64,000 nucleotides of DNA from contig MVAQ01000097.1 of NCBI GenBank assembly GCA_014825775.1, positions 1 through 64,000 of the forward strand, written 5' to 3'. A program made the position numbers and the translations under genes. Source of the DNA: Krasilnikovozyma curviuscula (Eukaryota > Basidiomycota > Tremellomycetes > Cystofilobasidiales > Mrakiaceae). The notes under the pieces were generated by a model. It did not search any database. It was not told where the DNA came from and saw only the letters and a program-made list of their open reading frames with translations. Shown piece by piece: positions 48,730 to 59,091 of this stretch (its first letter is position 1; the number at the start of each line of letters is the position of its first letter).

Positions 48730-49068
48730 AGAAGTGTCACATTTGCAACTTAGCTGCACAGATAAAATCTTTGCATCCGTCTTTTATCTTTCTTGTCTTA
48801 TATTTGCTTTCACATCTTAATATTTCGTCTTGTTGCCTACAATTATGTCTAGTCGACAGACCCGCGTACGCCGGTCTGTGTTCAATTCCAGCCAAGTCTT
48901 TCTCTGTGTTTCTTCTGCGTTTCTTCTATCCATTAAAAGGACACTAATTCAATTTGGTTTGTCAAAAACGAAAGAACAACAGCGATGATATGGCTCGGTG
49001 TGGGGTAAGCACTAAATCAAAGGCGAAGAAGCAGTGGCTCCAACCTATCAAACCCTTGACTTTCCAAA
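48730..49068. other. Intergenic region with palindrome
   Basis: About 340 bp between two plus-strand genes. A 24-nt near-perfect palindrome is listed separately; nothing else is recognised. Confidence 0.5.
48856..48879. repeat. 24-nt imperfect palindrome
   Basis: The outer arms ACAGACC and GGTCTGT are perfect over 7 bp, and the centre GCGTACGC is itself self-complementary, so only one base pair of the 24-nt palindrome is mismatched. It lies about 130 bp past the stop codon of the ferritin-like gene. Confidence 0.75.
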
Positions 49069-49856
49069 ATGGCACCGTTCAACAGTACGAGGAGCTCAGC
49101 TGTACCTGCTTCTCGACACACAGTTTCTCCAAAGATGGTCTCATTCTTTCGAGCCGAGAAATACCTAGTCGCAGGAGCTGTGAAGGAGCAGCATCGATTT
49201 GGAAATATTGTGGGTTCAGATTCTCATTTGCGAATAGGAGACAGTAGAGCATTTAGCGAAAGACTATCCTGAGGTCGTTGGTGTCGGGTGTGCCTGGAGA
49301 AGTTGTGCGGAGCGGTTGGAGTTCTGTGTGCTTACTGATCACCTCGGCTCTGCTTCGTTCATCCTGCAGATATTTAGGTGGTGAGATAGAATATTCCTTG
49401 TAAGCCATGACCTATATTACTCATAGAAGAAACGTTCCACACCAGGTATCAAAGTCATTCTCTACCCGTAACGCCTATCCACCCTACGAACACTTCGGTC
49501 GAAGGAGTCGATTGCATCCCATCAGTAGATTCTTTAGCCATCTCTAGTCTGAAAGAATACAGTCTCAGTGTAGTAACACCTCCTGCTGTGAGTCTTGCGT
49601 GGTCTGCAAGAACCTCCTGTCGTCATACGATTGCTAAAACGCCTTCCGCTGCTTTCAGGTCACTCTAAACATCCTTAAATCAGCACTTCCTCACATCAAC
49701 TGGATCTGGCTACAACCTGGGACGTTCGACCAGGCCGTCGCAGACTATATAGTAGAGAACAAGCTACAAGATCGCATAATCGGTTGGGAGGGTGGAGGCG
49801 AGTGTGTCCTTGTTGATGGAGAGAGATCAATTTGGGAAGCAAAGTCTAAGTTGTAA
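49069..49856 (+). CDS. CoA-binding domain (Rossmann-fold) protein
   Basis: Small CoA_binding-type protein of 162 residues in four exons (49069-49209, 49370-49377, 49446-49587, 49659-49856). The N-terminus AVPASRHTVSPKMVSFFRAE leads into the nucleotide-binding strand KYLVAGAVKEQHRFGNIIF, then YQSHSLPVTPIHPTN, the strand-turn IPSVDSLAISSLKEYSLSVV and TPPAVTLNILKSALPHINWI with the conserved WLQPGTFDQA. This order (VAGAxxxxxxFGN, PVxPxxP, SVxTPP, WLQPG) is that of the fungal and bacterial CoA-binding YccU-like family. Function is unknown in the family. The second exon is only 8 nt. Convergent with the ferroportin-like gene about 110 bp away. Confidence 0.85.
49370..49377 (+). other. 8-nt microexon in CoA-binding gene
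   Basis: ATATTTAG, flanked by CTGCAG and GTGGTG. It joins the phase-0 end of FGNI (codon ATT) to the phase-2 start of the next exon, giving FGNIIFRYQSHSLPV. Confidence 0.8.
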
Positions 49857-49968
49857 CTTCTTTCAGACGATAATAATGATCGTCACGAATTATACACATC
49901 ATGAGGGCGTTACATGCTTGGGCGTCGCCCAGCGACCAAACTAGTATCTGTAATTGAAAAAAAGCACA

Positions 49969-52049
49969 TTACTGGTGCTTGAAATGGGTGTGGAAGATAT
50001 GCCCACGCATCTTCCATAAATAATAACTATATACCACACCCCCCACAAAGACCGCACCAAATGAAATCGCGCCAGTGAACCTGAATCTCTCTGGCTTCTT
50101 AAAGCTCAGCACTATCATATACTTTAGTAAATCAAATGCATTTTCCATGGAGACTTGAAGGGCCATCATTTTGTTTGATTTCGGATGGTCCTGGAGACTT
50201 TCTTGGAGAAGCTGGAGTTGAACCAGATCGAACGAGTAGAGACCGACTCTGGACATCGAAAGGAACAGGAAAAAAAGCGTGGTGTTCCACCATGAGAATT
50301 GAGTTGCGGGACTGAGAAACAGGCACAATGTGACCGGAGCTAGACATCCGACTTCAGACCTGAAATGGCAAAGGAGAACTCCGTTTCAGCGATAACGAGC
50401 ATCACCATTTTCAAAAAGTTACTCACCACAGGCTCCAAGCACCGGCCCTCACGAGTCCCATCCTCTTCTCCATTCGAGGCATCACAACGGTCCCCAGCAG
50501 CCCCGTCGCTACGCAGAGTCCTCGCATCGCAGCAAGGAACAGATCAGAGTAACCTCTCACTGAGTGGAGATACGACAGCATTATCCCATCAAAGGATAAA
50601 GTTGTTAAGTAGATGAGAGATCTGAAGAAAGGAATCAACTCTTTCAGTATGTCTTGAGCGCTACAATTTGAGAGGGAATGGTGAAACTGTCGCGGCTCAC
50701 ATTGAGAGTGAACCTACAAGACAAAAAAGTTCAGTCGTATGTATCATCATTGAGTAAAGAGTGGCAAAACTGACTCAAGAACACAGGTAGTTTTGAAAAC
50801 TCTTCCCAGTCAGCCAACTGCTGCTTTAGTTGCTGGCCGACGCTGTCCATTCTAGCAACAATTGATCGGTTTGCAACGCCATCGCCATCTCTGTGACCTC
50901 TTCCGTCGGTCCCAATCCGTGCCCTCCTATTGTAGGCAAGCGCTGGGAATTGACTGTGGACGTATCCAATCCATACAAGCTCGAAAGCCAAGCTGAGGAG
51001 AGAGACAGAGGCGACACCAATGATAGTGACTGGGTAGCTGATACCGGATGTCAGAACACTGACGAAGAGTGGAGACACCAATTTACAGAGAAGATCAACA
51101 CGACGGAGAGAAGTATTGAATCGAGTGAGGGTTTGACTGGAAGATTGCGAAATGGTGATGACCCTAGTGAATTGCGCGGATAACGCCGTCAATCGGAAGA
51201 TTATCTGATTTCAGTTACATGTTTACGCACCAATCCCTTTCCACAGCGATGTTCAGAGCAGTTGTTGCCAATCTCATGGCACATGCGGAGAGCACAATAA
51301 GCCCCAGAGCAATGTAGACAAAGAAATGTCCCAGCTTGTGGTCTGCTTGAACGGCTTGACGCTTCGAGAAGGTGGTCCCCGTCGCTTCCTTCAAAGGCAT
51401 AAAGAGTACTAGGAATAAAGAATAGCAGGATACTTGAAGTAGCTGCAGTCGGCAAAAAGGAAGTGGAGATGAGAGTGTTAGTTCCAACGGAGCCGGGCAA
51501 CATGACGAGGAACGCACCTTTTGGGCAATGATCGCATTTCGTACAAATAATAGCCTTGGTAGGCGATCTACCAGACTGCCTATAGAGCTACTGATCAACA
51601 GACCAGCGAGTGTAACCGATAGGCCGAGGACCGACGCTGGAATTAAGCTAGTCGGGAAGAGTACGATGAGGAAGAGGTACGCTGAAAACTCAAAGCAATT
51701 GGCACCCTGTCAAAGAAGCTGTCAGCGATGATAGGTTACTCATGAAGTTGTAGGTGACACACACCCATACTCTGTCAAAATTTAAAACATCCACTCCTCA
51801 GTTGGTTTCGCGAATCATGCCAGCAGGCACTGAACGAAGAAAGACGCACGATGAGAAATGCTGGCCAATCAAAGCCAAAAAGGGCCACATCTCAACGGCC
51901 CCTGCGTCCTTCCCTGCTGAATCCTCCTGCGGTTCATCGTTCGAGTCGGAAGAGTCACCCAGGCTCGCCTCTGCTAGCAGCGGGATTTCCCCATCCAGTC
52001 GTGTGTCTGCTGTGTCGATCGGAAGAGGGGCATACAATGTTGCTGGCAT
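49969..52049 (-). CDS. Ferroportin-like metal exporter (SLC40A family)
   Basis: Multi-pass membrane protein with about eleven to twelve helices. The family exports iron or related divalent metals. Conserved blocks are WGANCFEFSAYLFLIVLFP in helix 1, SLVDRLPRLLFVRNAI, MRLATTALNIAVERDW, LTRFNTSLRRVDLLCKLVSP, YLTTLSFDGIMLSYLHSV, MEKRMGLVRAGAWSLW, SRVGLYSFDLVQLQLLQESL and MALQVSMENAFDLLKYMIVL. The acidic N-terminal region (DSSDSNDEPQEDSAGKDAG) is cytosolic. The start at 52049 gives MPATLYAPLPIDTADTRLDG. Two microexons, 7 nt at 51765-51771 and 13 nt at 50701-50713, are needed to keep frame. Ferroportins are better known in animals and plants; a fungal copy may be plasma-membrane, vacuolar or mitochondrial. 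Confidence 0.88.
50701..50713 (-). other. 13-nt microexon in ferroportin-like gene
   Basis: Read on the minus strand it is GTTCACTCTCAAT between TTGTAG and GTGAGC. It links phase 1 upstream (TTG A) to phase 2 downstream (A TCT CTC ATC), giving FLSSLSISLIYLTTLSFDG. Confidence 0.75.
51765..51771 (-). other. 7-nt microexon in ferroportin-like gene
   Basis: Read on the minus strand it is AGTATGG between GACAG and GTGTGT. It joins the 200-nt first exon (phase 2) to the GGTGCC exon (phase 0), giving SSVWGANCFEFS. Confidence 0.75.
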
Positions 52050-52415
52050 AGCTGCTGAGACCAGCAGGTGCAAAAGAAAGCGGCTCTCAGCCAGCTGTTT
52101 CCTTTAGTCAAATCCGTGAGAAAACTGTCGTTCGAGTGTACCTCACCAGTGATGCAAAACTCCGGATCGCCACGAAGTTGGCATACAGTCTGTAACATCT
52201 TCTCTCAGTGTTGCTTGAGATGCACTCCATTTGGGTGTAAGAGGTCGAAGTTGACGCTAGGGTGCGCTAGAGTGCGCTAGTGAGGATTGTCGCTTTCGAA
52301 CACAGCGCAAATGCCAGGATCGAGATAGAAGCGGAGATTTGCACGGCCCGAGGCTTAGAATGAAGTGAATGGCAAAGAATACAGAGAACGATCCTACATG
52401 ATGTATAGATACTCT
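52050..52415. other. Intergenic region upstream of ferroportin-like gene
   Basis: About 365 bp between the ferroportin-like start codon and the checkpoint-kinase stop codon. A short 10-bp-spaced repeat is listed separately. No gene recognised. Confidence 0.5.
52251..52280. repeat. Three 10-bp-spaced CGCTAG repeats
   Basis: CGCTAG occurs at 52255-52260, 52265-52270 and 52275-52280, within 10-mers GGTGCGCTAG/AGTGCGCTAG. The helical-phase spacing, about 200 bp upstream of the ferroportin-like start (minus strand), resembles a cluster of binding sites, though a small tandem duplication is equally possible. Confidence 0.6.
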
Positions 52416-55194
52416 TTACTCTCTTCGTTTCTTCGCAAGACCCAAGACTCGAACAGCGTAAAGTTCTTCTAACTGATTTCTGCTCTTCGCCATCCATTCA
52501 TGCTGAAGTGCTGCTTTGATAGTCGGTCGAATTTGATGCGAGGTCGTCAAGAGAATATCTACTATGTCTTCAGCTAAATTGACCGAGCAATGCTTGGCGA
52601 CTGATGTTTGTGCGCGTCAACAGGTCAGAAATGCAGCTTACCTGCCGGGTCGTTGAGCTTCCAACAGTAGTCGAACCACTCAATCTGTCATTTAAATCCA
52701 GCTGCGGTCAATACTTGTGCGAGAGGAAACGGAGAACTTCGATAACTTACCTCGCGCCTCAAAATTCTGCCCATCATCCTGTGAGGGAGCTCTGATGAAA
52801 TCGACGAGGCCGACAAACAAGAGGAACAAGCCAACTCACCTAATATTAGCAGTAGACTCCCATTCATGCTTCGGCTCTCTCTTTCTTCGTTCCATTTGAC
52901 TGCTCTGTTCACTCATTTCGGTAGAGTTCAAGCTTTCGTCCGGTCCGAGCGATGATTCGGCTTCGTATCTCACAGGATCGAATGGGTTCCTTCCACTACA
53001 CAGTGAATTTTTTATCTCAATCCATAAATAATCATAGTAACACGTCAGAGCTAGAGCGAGTTGCGCACCTCAACATAGCGAACAAAACAACACCCGAAGA
53101 CCAGCTGTCACCTTTCCGATGGTCCAACACAAGTTTCAATCTGATAGCTTTAAGGGATTTCTTGTCCTTTCCGTTGATATTCGAAGTGTTTCGAGATTCA
53201 CTACCTCCACCAAGCTTAACGTTCTTCCGCCGAGCTTTACTTTCTCTGACGAAATCCAATTGCAGTTCGACGTATTCAGGGGCGAGATAGCTTAAGGTTC
53301 CAACGACTGTATCATCTCTTTGTCGTTTCTTCTTTTTAGGTTCAATTGGTATTGAAGGCAGTAGCTTGGAGGAAGAGATATTCGCCCAAGCGACGGTTGA
53401 AGAAGAGTAGAGTTGAGAGGACTGAGGTAATCCAAGATGAGACGAAGACGAGAGCCCGAGATCACAGATCAGCAGAGTTGGAAATGAACCGCAAGAAAGA
53501 AGCAAGAAGTTTTCTGGCTATAATTGGAGGATTAATGGTGAGTGCACGAGCAGGAATAGAGATCGACAAAGAAGGTCCTGCCTTGAGATCTCTATGAGCG
53601 ATACCATTCTCATGAAGATACTAAAAACACTTGAGTCATACAAATCAGCCATCAAACAATGAACTAATCTTAACAAACCTGAAGACCTTGGAGGATCTAA
53701 GGCTCAGCCGGAAAAAGTCAGTCGTTACTCGCTGAGTGTTCATTAGGACCTGACTGCGATACCTGATAAAAAAGGTACTTTGCTTCAGCTTCTTCCAGGC
53801 CACCACATTCATTTTTGGCAATATACGTGAACAGGTCACCACCTTCAAGAAATCAATGCGTCAGGACTGCAATCTAGTATTTCAGCGTTTCCCACCTCTG
53901 TACCTGTAACGAGTTGAAGAAAGATATGACTGAGAGAAGGGCAACTCTTGTCACAAATGCTTCAGTATCTCATGATACCAGTTCAAAGCTACTCACTAAA
54001 ACCCATTGTCTACTCCTCCCCATCGACTCTCTTCATCAGCATCACCAAGTTCGTTTTCATCTTCGCTTGGAAGTTCAACCCAGTCCAAGACTCTGTTGAC
54101 ATTCGGATGCTTCACTTTCATTCCAATGTTAAGCTCATGGATTAATCTACAGAGTTCGTTTTGACTTTGAATCTATATTGATCGAACGTGAATGCTGTCT
54201 CAGCGCGCATATGGCTGCACTCTACGATGGAACAAGCACTTACTGAACTCCTTAAAATCGTCTTGCACGCAACTTGCCCGCTAAAATTGCCACCTTTGAG
54301 AGCAGCGAGGTGAACTGTACCGTAAGAGCCTGAGCCTAAAGATCGATTAAGGTAAATGGTGTAATTGCCTACTTGTTTCGTTTGAAGGTGGAGGTGAGAC
54401 GTGGTGTTGTGTTGAGTCGCTAAGGTTGAAGAAGGATTGTATAAAGCAAGTGGATGAGAGATGGGTGGATGAGATGGTACCGTATGTGCTGGTGCGTTGT
54501 AGACGAATTCTTCGTAAGGGAATAAAACATATCAGAAGTTGAAACACCCGGAGGGCGCGAACTGAACTCGCTTTGGCCGACACCCGGTAGCTCAATCACA
54601 TCCCCATCATTCAATATGACTCCCTTGTTGACAACTTCGTCGGTGACATTGATCTGGCGCTGCATCAAGTGACGATTGAGGTAGACGCCGTTGCTGCTAA
54701 GATCTTCGCACGACACAAGAGCTTCTCCTTTGTCATTACGGACACTACGAGATGATTATAAATGGTGTAGGTCAAGCAGCGAAAAGGGAAGAGTAAGTAG
54801 CCGCATACCAGGTGATTCTCAGGTGGATGGATGAGACGAGTGGAGACGAGATTCGATAATCACTGCAACCAGAGGAGCACAGATCTGACCGTATGAGCAT
54901 CACTCTGTTGGTAGCTTTGATGGCATGGAAGAAAGAGGACAGAACTGACCAACTTTGGTGTCGTCCAATGAAGCAAGGTTTCGTACTTGATAGCAGAATA
55001 CATTCTTTCGACCAGTCTGACACGGTCTTCGTCGTCAAAGTTCCACATCCGTCGTATCCTGCATCAACTAGCAGGGCCTCTTCAGGAATGTTGATAGGCT
55101 GCGATGGCCTGAAGATGTCGATCGCTGGCTCGCCGATGTCGATCAGGATCCGTTTCTTCTTTTTCCTAATAGTATGTTCTGATGATTTAGTCAT
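52416..55194 (-). CDS. FHA-domain checkpoint kinase (Chk2/Cds1/Rad53 type)
   Basis: DNA-damage or replication-checkpoint kinase. Start at 55194 gives MTKSSEHTIRKKKKRILIDI. The FHA domain spans the first introns: PCFIGRHQSCDYRISSPLVS, SIHLRIT, then CEDLSSNGVYLNRHL and LNDGDVIELPGVGQSEF. The kinase begins NYTIYLNRSLGSGSYGTVHL (glycine loop) with lysine in VACKTIL. Further blocks are the alphaC region LCRLIHELNIGMKVKHPNVN, HIFLQLVTGGDLFTYIAKNE, ILQGLQ from an 18-nt exon, YLHENGIAHRDLK, PENFLLLSCGSFPTLLICDL with GLS, and a Lys-rich insert in the activation segment before VVGTLSYLAPEYVEL. The C-lobe ends IRPTIKAALQHEWM. About 15 exons. DLG replaces DFG. A 64-nt GC-AG intron joins HRDLK to PEN. Divergent from the CDF transporter, 294 bp between starts. 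Confidence 0.9.
53518..53581 (-). other. Probable GC-AG intron in checkpoint kinase
   Basis: On the minus strand the exon ends CTCAAG (HRDLK) and the intron reads GCAGGACC to ATTATAG, followed by CCAGAAAAC (PEN). No GT donor nearby keeps frame and restores HRDLKPEN. Confidence 0.75.
53679..53696 (-). other. 18-nt exon in checkpoint kinase
   Basis: Read on the minus strand it is ATCCTCCAAGGTCTTCAG (ILQGLQ), between CCTTAG and GTTTGT. It is in phase 0 on both sides and completes the conserved helix before YLHENGIAHRDLK. Confidence 0.8.
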
Positions 55195-55488
55195 GATCCA
55201 TTCGATGGGGTTCAGGAAGAATGTGTAGGGACTGGTTGTAAGCTCGAAAAGATTTTTGAGTACGAATCGAACTGCAGAGCACCGACACAAATTTTCCCTG
55301 CCCCACAAAAGAAAGTTAGCTCTTGTCTTGATATGATCAATGCTGAAGCTCTCCAAAGGTCTATGATTTATGGGCTTCAAATTTGTTGGAAGGTGAAAGC
55401 TTGGCGTAGGTTGCCACATTCTCGCCAGCGAGCACACGGCACTGCTTGTATTTTGTTGCTGCAAGCAACACGCACTCAACTCCTCCAT

Positions 55489-57256
55489 ATGGCGCATTCG
55501 ACAGCAATAGAAATTGAGCTAAATAGCCTTCCAGATCTGGAGAGGACTCCCAGGACATCGATCTTGAGTGAATTGGATCCACTTAAATTTAGAGCAAGCG
55601 TAATTACTGATGAAAACTTGAAGGAGATCAGGAAGTACGTTTTTTAACCTCTGTTGCTCTCTTCTTTCCACGACGCTGAAGAAACTGCACTTTGTTATGT
55701 AGTCGTAAGAAAGGGAAAAAGATCGCCAGCGTAAGTAGGCTAGCTTTACTTCGCTGCTTGCCTAAGCGGTGCTAACTCGTTTCCTATTGAGCAGTTCTAC
55801 GACTCACAAAATGAACACATTGAGAATCTATTGAGGCCTATGGCAGTGTCTGTACAAAACGCAGCCGACGAACAGGAAGCTTCAGCGCTCAAGGTCAAGA
55901 TTGCCATTCAGGCGTCATTTATTGCCAACTGCTGCTTGTCGGTTCTTCAGATATACGCTGCTGCTTCCTCTCTCTCCCTCTCCCTCTTCGCAACCGCAAT
56001 CGATTCAGTCTTCGATCCGTTCGCGAACCTGTTGCTAAATATCCTCCACAAGAAGGGGCAGAACGCAGGTGAGCGAACGACTTATTCGACACATTCTCTC
56101 CTGGAGCTCGGATACTGACTCACTCCGCTCTTTTTTTACTATCGTCTTTGATCTCAAAAACTTCTTCTATTTCCAGATGTCTTGAAATGGCCTATGGGTG
56201 GTTCTCGATTTGAAACGATCGGCAACATCGTCTACGGTTTCCTTATGGGATCGGTCAATTTAATCCTCATCGTCGAATCTATCCGATCCATTGCTACCCA
56301 CGGTGACGAGTCGACCACCAAACTTCACGTTCCATCGCTGGTTGCCGTTGGAGCCGCTTTTTTGGTGAAGCTGTGTCTCTTCTTCTACTGCTTGTCGATC
56401 AAAAGCCAGAGTTCACAAGTTCAGGTGTTGTGGGAGGACCACAGGAACGATCTTTTGATCAACGGCTTTGGTATCTTCACCTCAGGTATGATCTATTATT
56501 TTCTTTTTTGTTAAGTTTGGTCAACGGAACGATGGCTGACGATACTTCGTCCTGTACCCCAGCGGCTGGTGCGAAGATTGTGTGAGTATAGTTCCCCCAC
56601 GCTTCCATATCCAAAGAGGCCCCTTGAACATCTGATGTTCATTCTTTGCTCTCGCTTGTTTCAGCTGGTGGCTTGATCCAGGAGGAGCCATCCTCATTGC
56701 TCTCATCGTCATATCATCTTGGACCCGAACAGTTTACAACGAGTTCCTGTTGCTTGCTGGTAAAGCTGCATCCTCGGAAATGCAGCAAATTGTCATTTAC
56801 AAGGCGATGACTTTCAATCCAGAGATTCAGCAGATTGATAGCTGTCGGTGAGTCTCACTTTTAGAATTGTTCGCTGTCCTTCGCGTACATGCTGCTGAAG
56901 TAATGTTGTCTCTTTTGCGTTCAGTGTTTACCATTCCGGACCAGACTTCATTGTTGAAGTTGATTTGGTTATGCCAGGTGAGTCGGAGTAGTTTTGCTTC
57001 TCTGCGCTTGAGCTCCTTCTGAGATTGGTTCCCTTTGCAGGTGATACTCCACTCTGGAAAGCGCATGATATCTCACAGGATCTTCAAGATCAACTTGAAG
57101 CTCTGCCAGAGATTGACAGAGCTTTCGTTCATGTCGACCACGAAGGTGGGATTTTACTGCCAATCAAAATAGCCTGGCAACAGTGGCTAATCTCTCTTGT
57201 TATTTCTTTTTGCCTTCACAGTCGACCACAAGCCTGAACACCGAAAAGACAAATAA
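55489..57256 (+). CDS. Cation diffusion facilitator, Mn-type (DxxxD)
   Basis: Six-helix cation/proton antiporter that moves divalent metal out of the cytosol. The N-terminal tail ends FYDSQNEHIENLLRPMAVSV. Helix 1 is VKIAIQASFIANCCLSVLQI. Helix 2 carries LFATAIDSVFDPFANLLLNI with a DxxxD metal site (56002-56016). The VLKWPMGGSRFETIGNIVYG loop follows, then helices 3-4. Helix 5 begins WEDHRNDLLINGFGIFTS with a second DxxxD (56437-56451). Helix 6 contains WWLDPGGAILIALIVISSWT. The cytosolic C-domain (QQIVIYKAMTFNP, VYHSGPDFIVEVDLVMPGDT, AHDISQDLQDQLEALPEIDR, AFVHVDHE) ends HKPEHRKDK. Zn-CDFs have HxxxD at one or both sites; DxxxD at both is the Mn-CDF pattern. Exported metal inferred as Mn2+. 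Confidence 0.9.
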
Positions 57257-57544
57257 CTTGCTTTGTGTGTTTACCGTGTCAGAGTTTAGAGTTTAGAGTA
57301 GAAGTTGTTGATCAGTGATACAGCAATATATAAGTAGAGCAGTAGTTACGTATCCTGATCAAAAGCAATGTAGTCGAATCAATACAAGTATTTAATGATC
57401 TGCTAACAAGTTCGCAACCTTAGGAGAAAGCTTAAACACCCTCTCAAAGAGCCCTTTAAAGTGAAGTACTGAACAAAGATAACGACCGGCACGAAACTAT
57501 TTGAACAACCCTTACCCATCAACCCAAGGCAACCCTGTTTAACA
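57257..57544. other. Convergent intergenic region, nothing recognised
   Basis: About 290 bp between the CDF transporter stop and the dehydrogenase stop. No feature seen. Confidence 0.5.
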
Positions 57545-59091
57545 TCACTTCATCCGAAAGACAATTTTTCTAGCCTTGTGTTCGTTGAACATCTTGTACG
57601 CCTCGGTAGCTTCTGTGAGGTCCATGGCGTGACTCACGAAGGTGCCTTCGAACTTCGCCTTTTGTCTGCGAAGAGACTCGAGTGCTTCAGGGAAGAGGGA
57701 TCGCACTGGACACCTACCAAAAGAGGTTCTGACATTTTTATCCCCTACAAGTCAGCGGCCACGGTAAGAATCTGAGAGTGGAACAAGAGACGAAGAAACC
57801 ACACTGACAAGCTTGACTACCAGTCAGCATCACACCGTGGGAGTGGACACCCACAGACGAGATGAAACCAAATGGCCTGATTAAGTCATAAGCAAGCTGG
57901 TATGCAGCCTCGAGCCCAACAATCTCCAAACAGGCATCAGCACCGCGCCCGTCTGTCGCCTTGAGGATGGCATCTTTAGCTTCTGGTGAGCCGAGCTTGA
58001 GGGGAATGGCCCCGTGCCGAGATGCTTGTTCCAGACGATCAGGCACAGAGTCTATTGCGTAGAGGTTTCCTGGTGTAACCCATTCGGTCGCGGCTGAGAT
58101 GGCACAGATTCCCACTGGTCCGCAGCCTATCACGACACAAACTGAGTAGAGTGGAGTGGGCAGAAAGAAAATACCCAGTTTAAAATCGGCCAAAATAAGA
58201 AGAAGAGTTAATCAATGAACTCACTAGCGTCTTTCCTGTCTTCTTCTTTGAATGCATCTCTAGCATTAATACTCGCAAAGTAGCCCGTGACGTAGATATC
58301 TCCAAGTAATACTAGCAGGTCGTTATCTATGTCCTCTGGTGCATGCATGAGAGAGCTGTCTATAGTATGTAATATGAAAGCAAGGCATTAGCGATGAGAG
58401 AAAGAGAAGCGTAAACAAGAGGATTTTGCGACAAAATTCACCTGCGAAAATCACTCGCACGTACTCTGCTTGCGCACCATCTAGCCGGGGACTGTGATCA
58501 AGAGGAAAACGTGTGAGGGGAGTGAGCGAAAAAGACCGTGAAACTCATAGTCAAGGCAAAATACGGGCTCACCAGCCGAAAAGAAGCTGTTCCACACATC
58601 TGGACGACAGCCCTTTCTCGCAATAAAAACATTCACCACAGTTGACGGTGAAGGGAGCTACTACCTTATCTCCCACCTTGAAGTTCTTAATTCCACTGCC
58701 AGCCTCAACAACGATCCCACAAAACTCGTGCCTTTTTATTATTTCATTTTCCTTAGTCGTTAGTGAAAGTGGGGAAGAGAATGAAAAGAGAGCTGTTGCT
58801 TACCCCATGATGAAGCCAGGCTCATATACTTCAAGTCCTCGGTACAAATGTAAGTCTGAACCACAGATAGCAGCTACCAGGACTTTGAGGATCACTAGGT
58901 ATGAGAACGAAATGAAAAGCAGCTTTGTCAATCGCTTTGTTCCCCAATCTCCTTCAAACCCACCAGTTCACCGTCACTATCGTTAAGAGAAAGTACGTAC
59001 CTTCATTCTCTCCTTGGATCTTGGGGATTGGCCTGTCCTCTACGGAAATGATACCTTCCCCCCCATACACGGCTGCTTTCATGGTGGCCAT
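57545..59091 (-). CDS. Zinc-containing alcohol dehydrogenase (MDR family)
   Basis: Medium-chain dehydrogenase/reductase. Start at 59091 gives MATMKAAVYGGEGIISVEDR. Catalytic zinc ligands sit in CGSDLH and GHEFCGIVVEAG; the structural-zinc loop is CGECFYCEKGLSSRC. Then come LLLGDIYVTGYFA-type LLVLLGDIYVTGYFASINAR and the NAD(P)-binding fold VVIGCGPVGICAISAATEWV, NLYAIDSVPDRLEQASRHGA, and DGRGADACLEIVGLEAAYQL. The end is VSHAMDLTEATEAYKMFNEH then KARKIVFRMK. This is the threonine/alcohol-type class; substrate unknown. Several introns, some near the 5' end interrupting the zinc-ligand region. Divergent from the ureidopropionase gene across about 360 bp, so co-regulation is possible. Confidence 0.9.

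Noticed and set aside
54893..55228. 111-codon plus-strand frame opposite the checkpoint kinase
   Set aside because: It is antisense to the first kinase exon and its intron; the minus-strand FHA domain explains the sequence.
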